A program made the position numbers and the translations under genes. DNA of 64,000 nucleotides from contig CAJNDT010004057.1 of NCBI GenBank assembly GCA_905221615.1, positions 492,501 through 556,500 of the forward strand, read 5' to 3'. The stretch comes from Symbiodinium sp. CCMP2592. Taxonomy: Eukaryota; Sar; Dinophyceae; Suessiales; Symbiodiniaceae. Shown here one piece after another: positions 38,226-49,458 of this stretch (position 1 is its first letter; each line of letters begins with the position of its first letter). The notes under the pieces are model-generated. The model did no database searches and was not told the origin of the DNA. It saw only the letters and a list, made by a program, of their open reading frames with translations.

Positions 38226-38345
38226 TCGTGTCCTGCTGTGGGCATTCGTGCCGGGGACAGGATTGCACATCCGTGCAGCAATGGGCCGGGCTGAAAGCTT
38301 GATCCCCATACTTTTCGTTAGCTGAGTACAGACTCTGCCACGTGG

Positions 38346-40852
38346 AAAGTGAAAAAAAGTATGTGTATGCACCTGTCCATGCGGAGGCATGCACTCGAAC
38401 ACACGCACACACAGCGCACACACACACACACACACACACTTGCAAACTCCATGGTGGGAGTAGTTAGCACATGGTTACAACTTCATCTCAGTAGTGCACT
38501 GCACAATCAATGTACAGCAAGGGTCCTGTAGGGGTTCTTGGCTTAGCCCCTCGCCAGCGTCACTTGCAAACACTTGCAGGTACGTGAGCCAGGCGTCCCC
38601 AGCTCATATCAGTGATCTGTAACAGCCTCTTCGTTGGACTGTCACTGCTACAGATCAGGCAGTCCCCCTGCTTTTATCAATGAGAAACTTCTCCCTTTGC
38701 TCTCAGGGGGTTACACACACACACGTACATCCATAGATATATACATGCACGCATGCATACATACATCCATGCTATGCAGGTACGTATGTACGTATGACAT
38801 GCGTACATACGTACATGCATACGTACATACTTACACACCTACATACGCACATACATACAAATATTCATACATAGACAGACAGGTAGACAGAGAGAGGGGG
38901 ACTGTTAGATAGATAGGTAGACAAATACATGATTGAAATGTAGGGTGAATATACACATACGTACATGCATGCATGCATACATACGTACATAAACATCCAC
39001 ATATACACATGCATATGCATATACATATACATAGAGAAATACAAGATATACATGCATACATACAGACATGCGGACATGCAGACGTACAGACATACAGACA
39101 TGCCGACGTACAGATATACAGACAGGCATCCATCCATCCATGCGTCCGTCCGTCCGTCCATACATACATACGTACATACATACACACACCATAGGTATGT
39201 GCACATATACATATATATATATATATATGTACATGCGCAAACACACACACACACACACACATTTAGATATATGTGTATGCTTACAAGCTGATGCACCCAC
39301 ATAGACACGGATGCACAGGCATGTGCACAGACACATGCACATGTATATATATATATATATATACACACACATGTATATGTGTATGTCTATGCCTATGTCT
39401 ATGCCTATGTCTATTCCTATGTCTATGCCTATGTATATGCCTAATTGTGTGCTTATTATTTATTGTATGCCATGCTTTGTCAAAATATAGTACCTTACAT
39501 CATATTCTCTCATACTTACTTATATTACATTATGGTATACTATATTAACGTGTATTACATATTGCATTACTACTTGTCATATTTGTTCAGTAATACAATA
39601 GCCGCTCTGTTATGGTATGTAAATGTGAATATATATATATATATACATACATACATATGTACATATGTATATATATATATATATGTTGTATTACATAATA
39701 TCGTCTTGTGTCATTCTATATACAGATTGTTGAATACCGTGTTATTTAGATGTATGATTATAATTATGTGCTGTAGATATCCAATATGTAGGTGTACAAT
39801 TATTTATGAGCCTTGTCTAAGTCTATGCTTTTCCTTTATATACCTTTTGTTGGCACAAATGTGAACATCAACCTCAATCGTTTTAGCGACTTGTGCCTCA
39901 GCATCGTTGGGGCTCGGCGGCCTTGCAACAGGCGAAGCACTGAAGTCGACTGTTGTGTTGTGATTGACGCTCTTGCCTGCAGCCCTAAACTCTACAGAGC
40001 CGAAAGCGCCAAGAGCGTCACATGCACGAGAAGCCTTCAACCACCGGAAGCAGCCTGGACTCATATCCCGCCTGACTTTGGAGGGTGCCGTGGTCCCTGC
40101 AAGCGCGCACACTTGCAAAAGCAACACAACAAGGACTCCATCAGAAATTGAAATGCAGGGCTTGGGTCCGCTTAGGCGTTGGGGTCGCAAGACTCAAAGG
40201 CCTCCATTCCAGCCGAAGAAATTGATCATCTTGTGGCCCAGAAAAACGATCGCCTGTTGTGAGAGAACAGAGCGAAGAAAGTCTGGCGCTGGCAGATGGC
40301 AGACACCCTTCTTTCAGTTGTGAGCGTCGGCATTCCCCACTGAGCTCCACGCCTCGCTCTAAGCATGCTCCACACGGGCTGCCTCCACAGAGGGCAACAA
40401 CTTTCTGCAAGTGACTCCCACTCCGATCTTCAGCTCTACGAAATCCCCACACTGCACCGCACCGCCTGCAGAACCTGAGGCCCGAGAGGGGGCACTAGTC
40501 TAGACTCTCAGACTCGTATCGGAGTACCGGCCTGCGACGAACACATCACGGCTCGCATCGTGTTGCACATGTTGGGGAAAGAGTTCGTGTCAAATGTCAT
40601 GACTCTTGGCTGGGTTCCGGGTGGCCTGCTCTTGGCTTTTCTAGCTACAAAAGCCTGGAGACTCGCTGTACAATGCACTGCATGCAACGTCTCAGGATAC
40701 GATGCGACTCTCAACGCTTGCGCCGGTGCTTCTCTTGCTGTTCGACGCTGCGGGCCAGATTGTGCGGAGAAATGTGGACTGAAACTGAGCACACCTGGAC
40801 AACTGCCTCAAGTCAAAGCTGCTCTAGCAGACTTTGGCATCATGCGGCGAGG
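38346..40852. repeat. Satellite-rich spacer, no gene recognised
   Basis: Contains (CA)n at 38405-38440, dense CATA/CGTA tetranucleotides at 38707-39200, (AT)n at 39210-39230, 39345-39362 and 39630-39685, (AC)n at 39241-39262, and a TATGCC/TATGTC 12-base pattern at 39370-39440. From about 39860 the composition returns to that of the rest of the window, but no gene is recognised up to the array breakpoint at 40853. Confidence 0.75.
39370..39440 (+). repeat. 12-bp tandem repeat (TATGTC/TATGCC)
   Basis: Alternating CTATGT and CTATGC hexamers form about five or six 12-base units with few substitutions. Confidence 0.8.
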
Positions 40853-41240
40853 TTCGGGTCACACGGGTTTCTTTTCCACTCATGCCACGGCTGTTCTCGG
40901 AAGGCCTGCGTTAATTTCGGCGGCCACGCGAACGTCGGCCGGCTAGTCCTGTGCGGAGATTGACGACTGGATCCTGTGCTTTTTCGACATCCTCCTGAAT
41001 GGGAATCCTTTGGACTGCTTCAAAGATTTGCAGATTGAGCTAGAGGGTGCTCAGTCGGGTGGCTCTGAGCACAGGACAATCCTGTACACATGGCACCTGC
41101 CGTCCTGTTCGCTGAGAAACGTCTCGGTGGGCCGCGACTGCTCTAAATGGGACGGCTGCTTAACAGCACGTCGCGTCCATCACGGACTGTAACACTGTAA
41201 CACTGCTGCTTCGCAGCCGATGAATCGACCGCAGCGCTGC

Positions 41241-44036
41241 TTAGCAGCCCAGCGGAATCACGATGCTCGTAACATCATCCTGAGCTCCGGGTGCAACTCG
41301 CTGCCACTTCCGGCCATGTCACTGCCATGCCACTCACCGCCCTTCTAAGGTGCCTGCACGGTAGCCGCCTCCTGTCTTGGACAGCAAGAGACCGCAAAGG
41401 CACAGCTCGAATCTTGGAGGAAGTTTCAGCGACCTGAGTGCCTGACCTGTCAGCGAGGCCCAACCCTCAAACGCGGCTGACTGCAGCTTGGCAGTGTCTG
41501 CCTCCGGAGTGTTGGCCGGCAAACGTGATGCTTCCGAGACGTCTTCACCGTACAAGCACCCTGATCAGCCAGGGGGCGCCGTCCAGCACCAGAGAGGGCA
41601 AGTCCTTTTGCCCCACCACCTCCCAGATGCCTCAGACTGCAAAGCAGGATTAGCAGCCGTTGAGGCAGTCGGATCACAAAGGTCGAGGTCACTGCCGTCG
41701 CTCGCCAACACGGCTTTCGCCTCGTGCCGTGCACTTGTGGGCACATGCTTTCCCAACTAGGCAGATGAGCACGCACGCACAAGGCACAGTGTCACCCCGA
41801 CACGCGTTGTGGGTGGCCTGTTTGCTCGTGTCGAGGCGAAGATAGTGCACCTTCCAAACGAGAATCAGAAAAGGACTAGGTTCCCCGAGAACTCTTGGCA
41901 AGCCTGTGGTGTGGCGATAATTCCACAGCACTTGGCAGCGGCGTCGCCCAGCGCCCGCGTCACGCCCAGTCCCGGCCCACGCTGGCCGGCTGCATACACG
42001 CGCGGCACCTGCTCCTCGGGCGAACTCGCGGATCGTGAGAGACTCTCACCCGCATAACACAGGGCTGTCGCTTCGCGTTGTTCCATCTCCGGCCTCCACG
42101 CGCACCTCGCCCCCGCTGCCCTCCACGCGAGCCTTTTCCTGTCACCAGATGGAAAAAGAGCACTCGGACTCTGCTATGGGCAAAGGCCTCGGCCCAGCTT
42201 GGCTTGTGGTCCGAGGTAGCAAAGACCACCTGATTGTCCTGAGACGCCATGGCACATGTCGGATGCGGATGCATGTTTGCTAAAGGGCCAGCATGAAGCT
42301 TGACAAGTCGTTGAGTGGAGAAAGACTGGGAGTGCGACCTCCAAGAGGACGCAGCGGCTGTCACCAGCGTTGGCTACCCAGACACTACTGCCCTTCCACA
42401 GGGCCGCCACCGCCTCGCAGGCAGTCACAGTCAGGTGCGATCTCATTAAACGATGCACTGCGCCAGAAGCACAAGGTGATTCGTGAAGTCTTGAGACTGT
42501 GCTTCAGGGCTCCGATGTGCAGCCGACACACCGTGCAGCCGCTGTCTGCATGGCGGCTCAGATCGGCATCGGCCTGCAGGAGTCTGTTCCCCCTCAAGTG
42601 CCAGAAGAGACAGCAGCTTCGCAGCTTCGCCTTCTCGAAGGCCTGGATCAATGCCTTCGCAGCATTACTCACCCGGTGGGGCTCGGGGTGTTTTCTTCTG
42701 AAGCTAGTTCGTGGCACACCCATACCCGAATGTCTGGTCTGATGCCCGAGGAAACCGGCCTTCTCAATCGCGGCCTCTGCCACGCGTTCGTCGCCAATTC
42801 CCTGCTCCAGAAGCAGGAAGGGGATGAGTTGTGCAGCTCTCGTCGCCGCTAGGTGGCCTCGGAAGAACTAGGCCACAGGGCATGGGACGAAGCTCACCCG
42901 CGACCCGTGCATACTCGTGCCGGGCAGGCGGCCCTTCTTGCCGTGGCCATCGAGGACACACGCAAAGGTGTAGCCGTTCTTGAAAACGGACAAACAGAAG
43001 TTGTCCTGGTTCGGACCATTCGATGATGCCTGCGCCATAGAGCCAGAAGCAGGAGCAAGTCACATCAGTCACAGTAAACCGCGCACGAAGAGTTGCCTGC
43101 CTTTTCTCCCTTCCTTAGCAGCAGGACGCATGCATGGAGGCTCCCGATTATCGTGCCACACCGCATTTCCCAACTGCCCACAACTGAGAAGGGAATTCTG
43201 AAGCGAGCCGAAACTCTGGCAGGAAATCATCTCTGGTTTCAGACTGCCCGCGTCGCCGCAGGCAGCCCACTCTCGCTCGTCTCCGCCAGCCTGACCTTTA
43301 GTTTGAAGGCCCCGGACGAAGAAGCGAACCTCGCGGCTGGAGCTCAGACAGAGGAGCGTAGCATATGGGGCCGGGCCTTCGTGTCGAAGGCCTTGTCGAG
43401 GGCTTCTTGTGTAATCTCCTCCTTCACAGCTTCCTCTCGCAAGCAAGAATAACGGACCCCTCCACTCGAGTTCTTAAAGCCGCTGCACACGCCTCTGGGC
43501 CCCGGGCCACAGGACCCACTGCCCTGTCACGCTGCCCGGTCTTGCCGTGGCACACGGCAGAAGCGTCCACTTTGGAGTCCAGCCTCAGCGCTGCTTTGGC
43601 AGACGCGCCCAGCAAGAAGCAGCAGACAAGAAAAGTCGCCAAGGCTTCTGCTGAGGCTTCTCCTTCAGACAGAAAGAAGTGCCGCTCGAGTTTCTCATGC
43701 CTTGTGCACAACTGGGTCCCGGGCCACTGCTTCCACTGGCCCGTCTTGAGCAGTCTTCGCCTGGTGGCCACAAGCCTCATCCTTTGCGGCCAGCCTCGGC
43801 ACTGCAAGAGTTTGCAAGCCCTAGCTTGCTCCCAGCCGCAAGCCAGAACAAGAAGAGTCTGCCAAGGCTTCTGCGACTGCTGCGCACGCCGCCGCAGCAG
43901 CACCACGGCCTGGAGCGGCTGCGGCGCATGGGCCCGCCCACCGCACAGCTGCAAAGCCATTTCTTGCCTCGCTCTCTGCTCGCGCCGCTGGTGGCGCCGG
44001 CGGCTTCTCTCGCCCCAGACAGCAGGTGTTGCCCAT
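41241..44036 (-). CDS. PP2C-type (PPM) protein phosphatase, array copy 1
   Basis: A metal-dependent Ser/Thr phosphatase gene of about 16 exons. It starts MGNTCC at 44036, a good N-myristoylation site with adjacent Cys, suggesting membrane attachment. Exons joined in frame: 43329-43231, 43029-42921 (GPNQDNF, VLDGHGKKG), 42848-42760, 42654-42631, 42573-42532 (ADADLSRHADSGCT), 42413-42339 (VWVANAGDSRCVLLE), 42229-42188 (TSDHKP), 42138-42094 (EGSGGEV), 42014-41904 (GLGVTRALGDA), 41850-41818, 41720-41696 (LASDG), 41630-41554 (IWEVV), 41501-41442 and 41279-41241 (DDVTSIVIPLGC, stop). From 43029 onward these total 771 nt, an exact multiple of three. All PP2C metal Asp positions (DGHG, ASDG, DDVT) are present, so it should be active. 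Nine of those 12 introns are GC-AG, the rest GT-AG. Uncertain points are the ends of exon 1, the start of exon 2 (about 43466-43377) and the donor after 43231. Confidence 0.85.
43430..43875 (-). repeat. Internal ~220-bp tandem duplication in PP2C intron 1 / exon 2 region
   Basis: 43875-43652 and 43651-43430 (minus strand) are diverged copies: both contain GCAGAAGCCTTGGC near their start and a GGCCCGGG(A/G)CCCAG block followed by GAACTCGAG or GAAACTCGAG near their end. The second copy carries the likely real exon 2 (SGGVRYSCLREEAVKEE); the first carries a lookalike (NSSGTSFCLKEKP) that is probably a dead exon. The same duplication is present in units 2 and 3. Confidence 0.65.
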
Positions 44037-44554
44037 CGCGCTAGGCCCTGAACGAGAGTTTCTGTCTGCGAACGACATGCCACTAGACACCCTGCATCCA
44101 ACTGCCCGGAGCCTTCAGCGCCTCGGGGCGCTAGTGCAGGGGGCTCCCGCACAACGCGAGCCGAACCGCCACATGTAAATCTCACCGAAACCTGCCCAAC
44201 CGGCCACAAGCAAGGCCGAAGCCTGGAATGATTCACTTGAAAGGCGGCGATCTTGACAGTGCTGGCGGGGCTATATGGTGCACATCGCAAACTGCCCCAG
44301 GACCGGCAATGACTTCAACGGCATCGTCGCAAGATCCAGCTACCCAGTCATACCCAGTCCATTCTAGGTCGCACAGCGCATCTGGCATGTACTTGTTTGG
44401 GGCGGAGCTTGTCTACACCAAGACAGAGTTGACTTATGGAGTCAGGTAGACTGCAAGCAGACCATGTACGAACAGCTTCATCTTGGCTTTCTTCGATGTG
44501 TCACCCATCCGTGTGCATCCCGGATATCGTTGTACATACTTTGATGCGTAGCTT

Positions 44555-45035
44555 GACAGTCAATGAATGTTGGTGTGATTATTAGAATACGTCGGAGACT
44601 TTGAAAATACATTTCCATCTGAGTACGCAGCATGCACTCACCACCATACAGAAGCTTCGACCTAACAACTGCATTGAGTACGTGAAGTTTCCAAGGAAAT
44701 GATGTTCTGGCTTGTTGAAAGAACAGCTATACTGTACTATCCTGAAGTCTGTCAAACACTTCTGCATAGTTGTCGCATGAACCAGTCAACAAACTTCCGA
44801 TGGACTGCTGCATGTTTGCTTGGCACGAGCGTGCCGTTTGCAGTGCCTGTCTTCAAAAATCGGAAAGATGAGACTCTTTGATTGGCCGTAAGGCGTACAA
44901 TGGCGTACAACATGTCTGTCATACTTGAGCTTTAACCCATACAAGTAGTGGTCGGAATGCAGGTCGGTTGCCTGCACAAGAACGTGGATACAACTAGGTT
45001 GGCTCCAAAGACGAGGATATCATCTGCCTACAATA
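44555..45035 (-). pseudogene. LINE reverse-transcriptase relic in array spacer (unit 1)
   Basis: Minus-strand reading gives ADDILVFG (codons around 45019-45027, with a stop in place of the motif-C Tyr), then after frame changes a thumb-like segment VVRSKLLYGGE (44638-44667) and RRILIITPTFID (44560-44595). This matches the motif-C to thumb region of dinoflagellate LINEs (RSKLLYGLE, LRKIL). The fragment is dead. It lies between two PP2C copies and has been amplified with them. Confidence 0.6.
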
Positions 45036-45674
45036 CTTCCACAACCCCTCTACTATCGAGTGATTCCTGTTGCCTTTGCGTGCATAGTTTTTGTGTTTCA
45101 AAGCACTACAAAGCGACATCACATGAAACACCATGCAACAACACAAACACCATACAACAACACTGCCATGTTCTGCGACACCCTTTTCCCGCGATGTGGT
45201 GCCACCGACACCGCAAGCCCGGATCTCGTCCGGAAGTCCAGAAGCTAGCACAACGTACTGGATCCTCAATCGGCATCCTTCTGAACTTCGGGTCACACGG
45301 GTTTCTTTTCCACTCATGCCACGGCTGTTCTCGGAAGGCCTGCGTTAATTTCGGCGGCCACGCGAACGTCGGCCGGCTAGTCCTGTGCGGAGATTGACGA
45401 CTGGATCCTGTGCTTTTTCGACATCCTCCTGAATGGGAATCCTTTGGACTGCTTCAAAGATTTGCAGATTGAGCTAGAGGGTGCTCAGTCGGGTGGCTCT
45501 GAGCACAGGACAATCCTGTACACATGGCACCTGCCGTCCTGTTCGCTGAGAAACGTCTCGGTGGGCCGCGACTGCTCTAAATGGGACGGCTGCTTAACAG
45601 CACGTCGCGTCCATCACGGACTGTAACACTGTAACACTGCTGCTTCGCAGCCGATGAATCGACCGCAGCGCTGC

Positions 45675-48459
45675 TTAGCAGCCCAGCGGAATCACGATGC
45701 TCGTAACATCATCCTGAGCTCCGGGTGCAACTCGCTGCCACTTCCGGCCATGTCACTGCCATGCCACTCACCGCCCTTCTAAGGTGCCTGCACGGTAGCC
45801 GCCTCCTGTCTTGGACAGCAAGAGACCGCAAAGGCACAGCTCGAATCTTGGAGGAAGTTTCAGCGACCTGAGTGCCTGACCTGTCAGCGAGGCCCAACCC
45901 TCAAACGCGGCTGACTGCAGCTTGGCAGTGTCTGCCTCCGGAGTGTTGGCCGGCAAACGTGATGCTTCCGAGACGTCTTCACCGTACAAGCACCCTGATC
46001 AGCCAGGGGGCGCCGTCCAGCACCAGAGAGGGCAAGTCCTTTTGCCCCACCACCTCCCAGATGCCTCAGACTGCAAAGCAGGATTAGCAGCCGTTGAGGC
46101 AGTCGGATCACAAAGGTCGAGGTCACTGCCGTCGCTCGCCAACACGGCTTTCGCCTCGTGCCGTGCACTTGTGGGCACATGCTTTCCCAACTAGGCAGAT
46201 GAGCACGCACGCACAAGGCACAGTGTCACCCCGACACGCGTTGTGGGTGGCCTGTTTGCTCGTGTCGAGGCGAAGATAGTGCACCTTCCAAACGAGAATC
46301 AGAAAAGGACTAGGTTCCCCGAGAACTCTTGGCAAGCCTGTGGCGTGGCGATAATTCCACAGCACTTGGCAGCGGCGTCGCCCAGCGCCCGCGTCACCCC
46401 CAGTCCCGGCCCGCGCTGGCCGGCTGCATACACGCGCGGCACCTGCTCCTGGGGCGAACTCGCGGATCGTGAGAAACTCTCACCCGCATAACACAGGGCT
46501 GTCGCTTCTCGTTGTTCCATCTCCGGCCTCCACGCGCACCTCGCCCCCGCTGCCCTCCACGCGAGCCTTTTCCTGTCACCAGATGGAAAAAGAGCACTCG
46601 GACTCTGCTATGGGCAAAGGCCTCGGCCCAGCTTGGCTTGTGGTCCGAGGTAGCAAAGACCACCTGATTGTCCTGAGACGCCATGGCACATGTCGGATGC
46701 GGATGCATGTTTGCTAAAGGGCCAGCATGAAGCTTGACAAGTCGTTGAGTGAAGAAAGACTGGGAGTGCGACCTCCAAGAGGACGCAGCGGCTGTCACCA
46801 GCGTTGGCTATCCAGACACTACTGCCCTTCCACAGGGCCGCCACCGCCTCGCAGGCAGTCACAGTCAGGTGCGATCTCATTAAACGATGCACTGCGCCAG
46901 AAGCACAAGGTGATTCGTGAAGTCTTGAGACTGTGCTTCAGGGCTCCGATGTGCAGCCGACACACCGTGCAGCCGCTGTCTGCATGGCGGCTCAGATCGG
47001 CATCGGCCTGCAGGAGTCTGTTCCCCCTCAAGTGCCAGAAGAGACAGCAGCTTCGCAGCTTCGCCTTCTCGAAGGCCTGGATCAATGCCTTCGCAGCATT
47101 ACTCACCCGGTGGGGCTCGGGGTGTTTTCTTCTGAAGCTAGTTCGTGGCACACCCATACCCGAATGTCTGGTCTGATGCCGGAGGAAACCGGCCTTCTCA
47201 ATCGCGGCCTCTGCCACGCGTTCGTCGCCAATTCCCTGCTCCAGAAGCAGGAAGGGGATGAGTTGTGCAGCTCTCGTCGCCGCTAGGTGGCCTCGGAAGA
47301 ACTAGGCCACAGGGCATGGGACGAAGCTCACCCGCGACCCGTGCATATTCGTGCCGGGCAAGCGGCCCTTCTTGCCGTGGCCATCGAGGACACACGCAAA
47401 GGTGTAGCCGTTCTTGAAAACGGACAAACAGAAGTTGTCCTGGTTCGGACCATTCGATGATGCCTGCGCCATAGAGCCAGAAGCAGGAGCAAGTCACATC
47501 AGTCACAGTAAACCGCGCACGAAGAGTTGCCTGCCTTTTCTCCCTTCCTTAGCAGCAGGACGCATGCATGGAGGCTCCCGATTATCGTGCCACACCGCAT
47601 TTCCCAACTGCCCACAACTGAGAAGGGAATTCTGAAGCGAGCCGAAACTCTGGCAGGAAATCATCTCTGGTTTCAGACTGCCCGCGTCGCCGCAGGCAGC
47701 CCACTCTCGCTCGTCTCCGCCAGCCTGACCTTTAGTTTGAACGCCCCGGACGAAGAAGCGAACCTCGCGGCTGGAGCTCAGACAGAGGAGCGTAGCATAT
47801 GGGGCCGGGCCTTCGTGTCGAAGGCCTTGTCGAGGGCTTCTTGTGTAATCTCCTCCTTCACAGCTTCCTCTCGCAAGCAAAAATAACGGACCCCTCCACT
47901 CGCCGCTGCACACGCCTCTGGGCCCCGGGCCACAGGACCCACTGCCCTGTCACGCTGCCCGGTCTTGCCGTGGCACACGGCAGAAGCGTCCACTTTGGAG
48001 TCCAGCCTCAGCGCTGCTTTGGCAGACGCGCCCAGCAAGAAGCAGCAGACAAGAAAAGTCGCCAAGGCTTCTGCTGAGGCTTCTCCTTCAGACAGAAAGA
48101 AGTGCCGCTCGAGTTTCTCATGCCTTGTGCACAACTGGGTCCCGGGCCACTGCTTCCACTGGCCCGTCTTGAGCAGTCTTCGCCTGGTGGCCACAAGCCT
48201 CATCCTTTGCGGCCAGCCTCGGCACTGCAAGAGTTTGCAAGCCCTAGCTTGCTCCCAGCCGCAAGCCAGAACAAGAAGAGTCTGCCAAGGCTTCTGCGAC
48301 TGCTGCGCACGCCGCCGCAGCAGCACCACGGCCTGGAGCGGCTGCGGCGCATGGGCCCGCCCACCGCACAGCTGCAAAGCCATTTCTTGCCTCGCTCTCT
48401 GCTCGCGCCGCTGGTGGCGCCGGCGGCTTCTCTCGCCCCAGACAGCAGGTGTTGCCCAT
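45675..48459 (-). CDS. PP2C-type (PPM) protein phosphatase, array copy 2
   Basis: Same gene structure as the copy ending at 41241, from ATG 48459 to the stop at 45675-45677; recognised exons are shifted by 4434 bases below the deletion (for example DDVT exon 45675-45713) and 4423 above it. Coding differences from copy 1 are few: GTA to ATA in the VWVANAGDS exon (V to I), TCT to TTT near the exon-2 start (S to F), and synonymous changes in the GLGVTRALGD exon. An 11-base deletion (CTTTAAGAACT on the coding strand, between 47899 and 47900) lies just before or at the start of exon 2. If exon 2 starts after CTCGAG the gene is unaffected; otherwise its 5' part is frameshifted. Confidence 0.8.
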
Positions 48460-48977
48460 CGCGCTAGGCCCTGAACGAGAGTTTCTGTCTGCGAACGACA
48501 TGCCACTAGACACCCTGCATCCAACTGCCCGGAGCCTTCAGCGCCTCGGGGCGCTAGTGCAGGGGGCTCCCGCACAACGCGAGCCGAACCGCCACATGTA
48601 AATCTCACCGAAACCTGCCCAACCGGCCACAAGCAAGGCCGAAGCCTGGAATGATTCACTTGAAAGGCGGCGATCTTGACAGTGCTGGCGGGGCTATATG
48701 GTGCACATCGCAAACTGCCCCAGGACCGGCAATGACTTCAACGGCATCGTCGCAAGATCCAGCTACCCAGTCATACCCAGTCCATTCTACGTCGCACAGC
48801 GCATCTGGCATGTACTTGTTTGGGGCGGAGCTTGTCTACACCAAGACAGAGTTGACTTATGGAGTCAGGTAGACTGCAAGCAGACCATGTACGAACAGCT
48901 TCATCTTGGCTTTCTTCGATGTGTCACCCATCCGTGTGCATCCCGGATATCGTTGTACATACTTTGATGCGTAGCTT

Positions 48978-49458
48978 GACAGTCAATGAATGTTGGTGTG
49001 ATTATTAGAATACGTCGGAGACTTTGAAAATACATTTCCATCTGAGTACGCAGCATGCACTCACCACCATACAGAAGCTTCGACCTAACAACTGCATTGA
49101 GTACGTGAAGTTTCCAAGGAAATGATGTTCTGGCTTGTTGAAAGAACAGCTATACTGTACTATCCTGAAGTCTGTCAAACACTTCTGCATAGTTGTCGCA
49201 TGAACCAGTCAACAAACTTCCGATGGACTGCTGCATGTTTGCTTGGCACGAGCGTGCCGTTTGCAGTGCCTGTCTTCAAAAATCGGAAAGATGAGACTCT
49301 TTGATTGGCCGTAAGGCGTACAATGGCGTACAACATGTCTGTCATACTTGAGCTTTAACCCATACAAGTAGTGGTCGGAATGCAGGTCGGTTGCCTGCAC
49401 AAGAACGTGGATACAACTAGGTTGGCTCCAAAGACGAGGATATCATCTGCCTACAATA
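48978..49458 (-). pseudogene. LINE reverse-transcriptase relic in array spacer (unit 2)
   Basis: A near-identical copy, 4423 bases on, of the relic in the first spacer, with the same stop before ADDILVFG and the same thumb fragment. Identity of the dead relic shows it was inserted before the array was amplified. Confidence 0.6.

Larger units (their letters stand above)
30461..38345 (+). mobile_element. Decayed long LINE (EN-RT-ZnF-USP)
   Basis: About 7.9 kb of plus-strand sequence reads, through roughly ten frame changes, as one non-LTR retrotransposon. In order: an ORF1-like leader, AP endonuclease, reverse transcriptase, four zinc fingers, a Lys/Gly-rich linker, a helical domain and a USP-type cysteine protease. 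No LTRs are seen. A short A-run (38353-38359) lies just after the 3' end, but the exact termini and any target-site duplication are not resolved. Frame breaks fall near 30.82-31.04, 31.52, 31.9, 33.11, 33.63, 34.03, 36.48, 36.80, 37.41 and 37.84 kb, so this copy is not autonomous unless some breaks are assembly errors or recoding sites. Confidence 0.85.

Noticed and set aside
41565..41756. Direct read-through of LASDG into the following minus-strand frame
   Set aside because: The PP2C motif requires ASDG followed by (I/V)WE; splicing at the GC donor at 41695 to the acceptor before 41630 restores ASDGIWEVV, so the read-through is intronic.
41438..43452. Many plus-strand ORFs inside each array unit
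   Set aside because: They are antisense to the PP2C exons, show no motif, and are conserved between units only because the units are near-identical.
43424..44290. Long minus-strand frame (288 codons) across the 5' part of PP2C copy 1
   Set aside because: It reads through introns in a frame different from MGNTCC and from the exons that carry phosphatase motifs; its length comes from GC-rich composition. The equivalents in copies 2 and 3 were rejected for the same reason.
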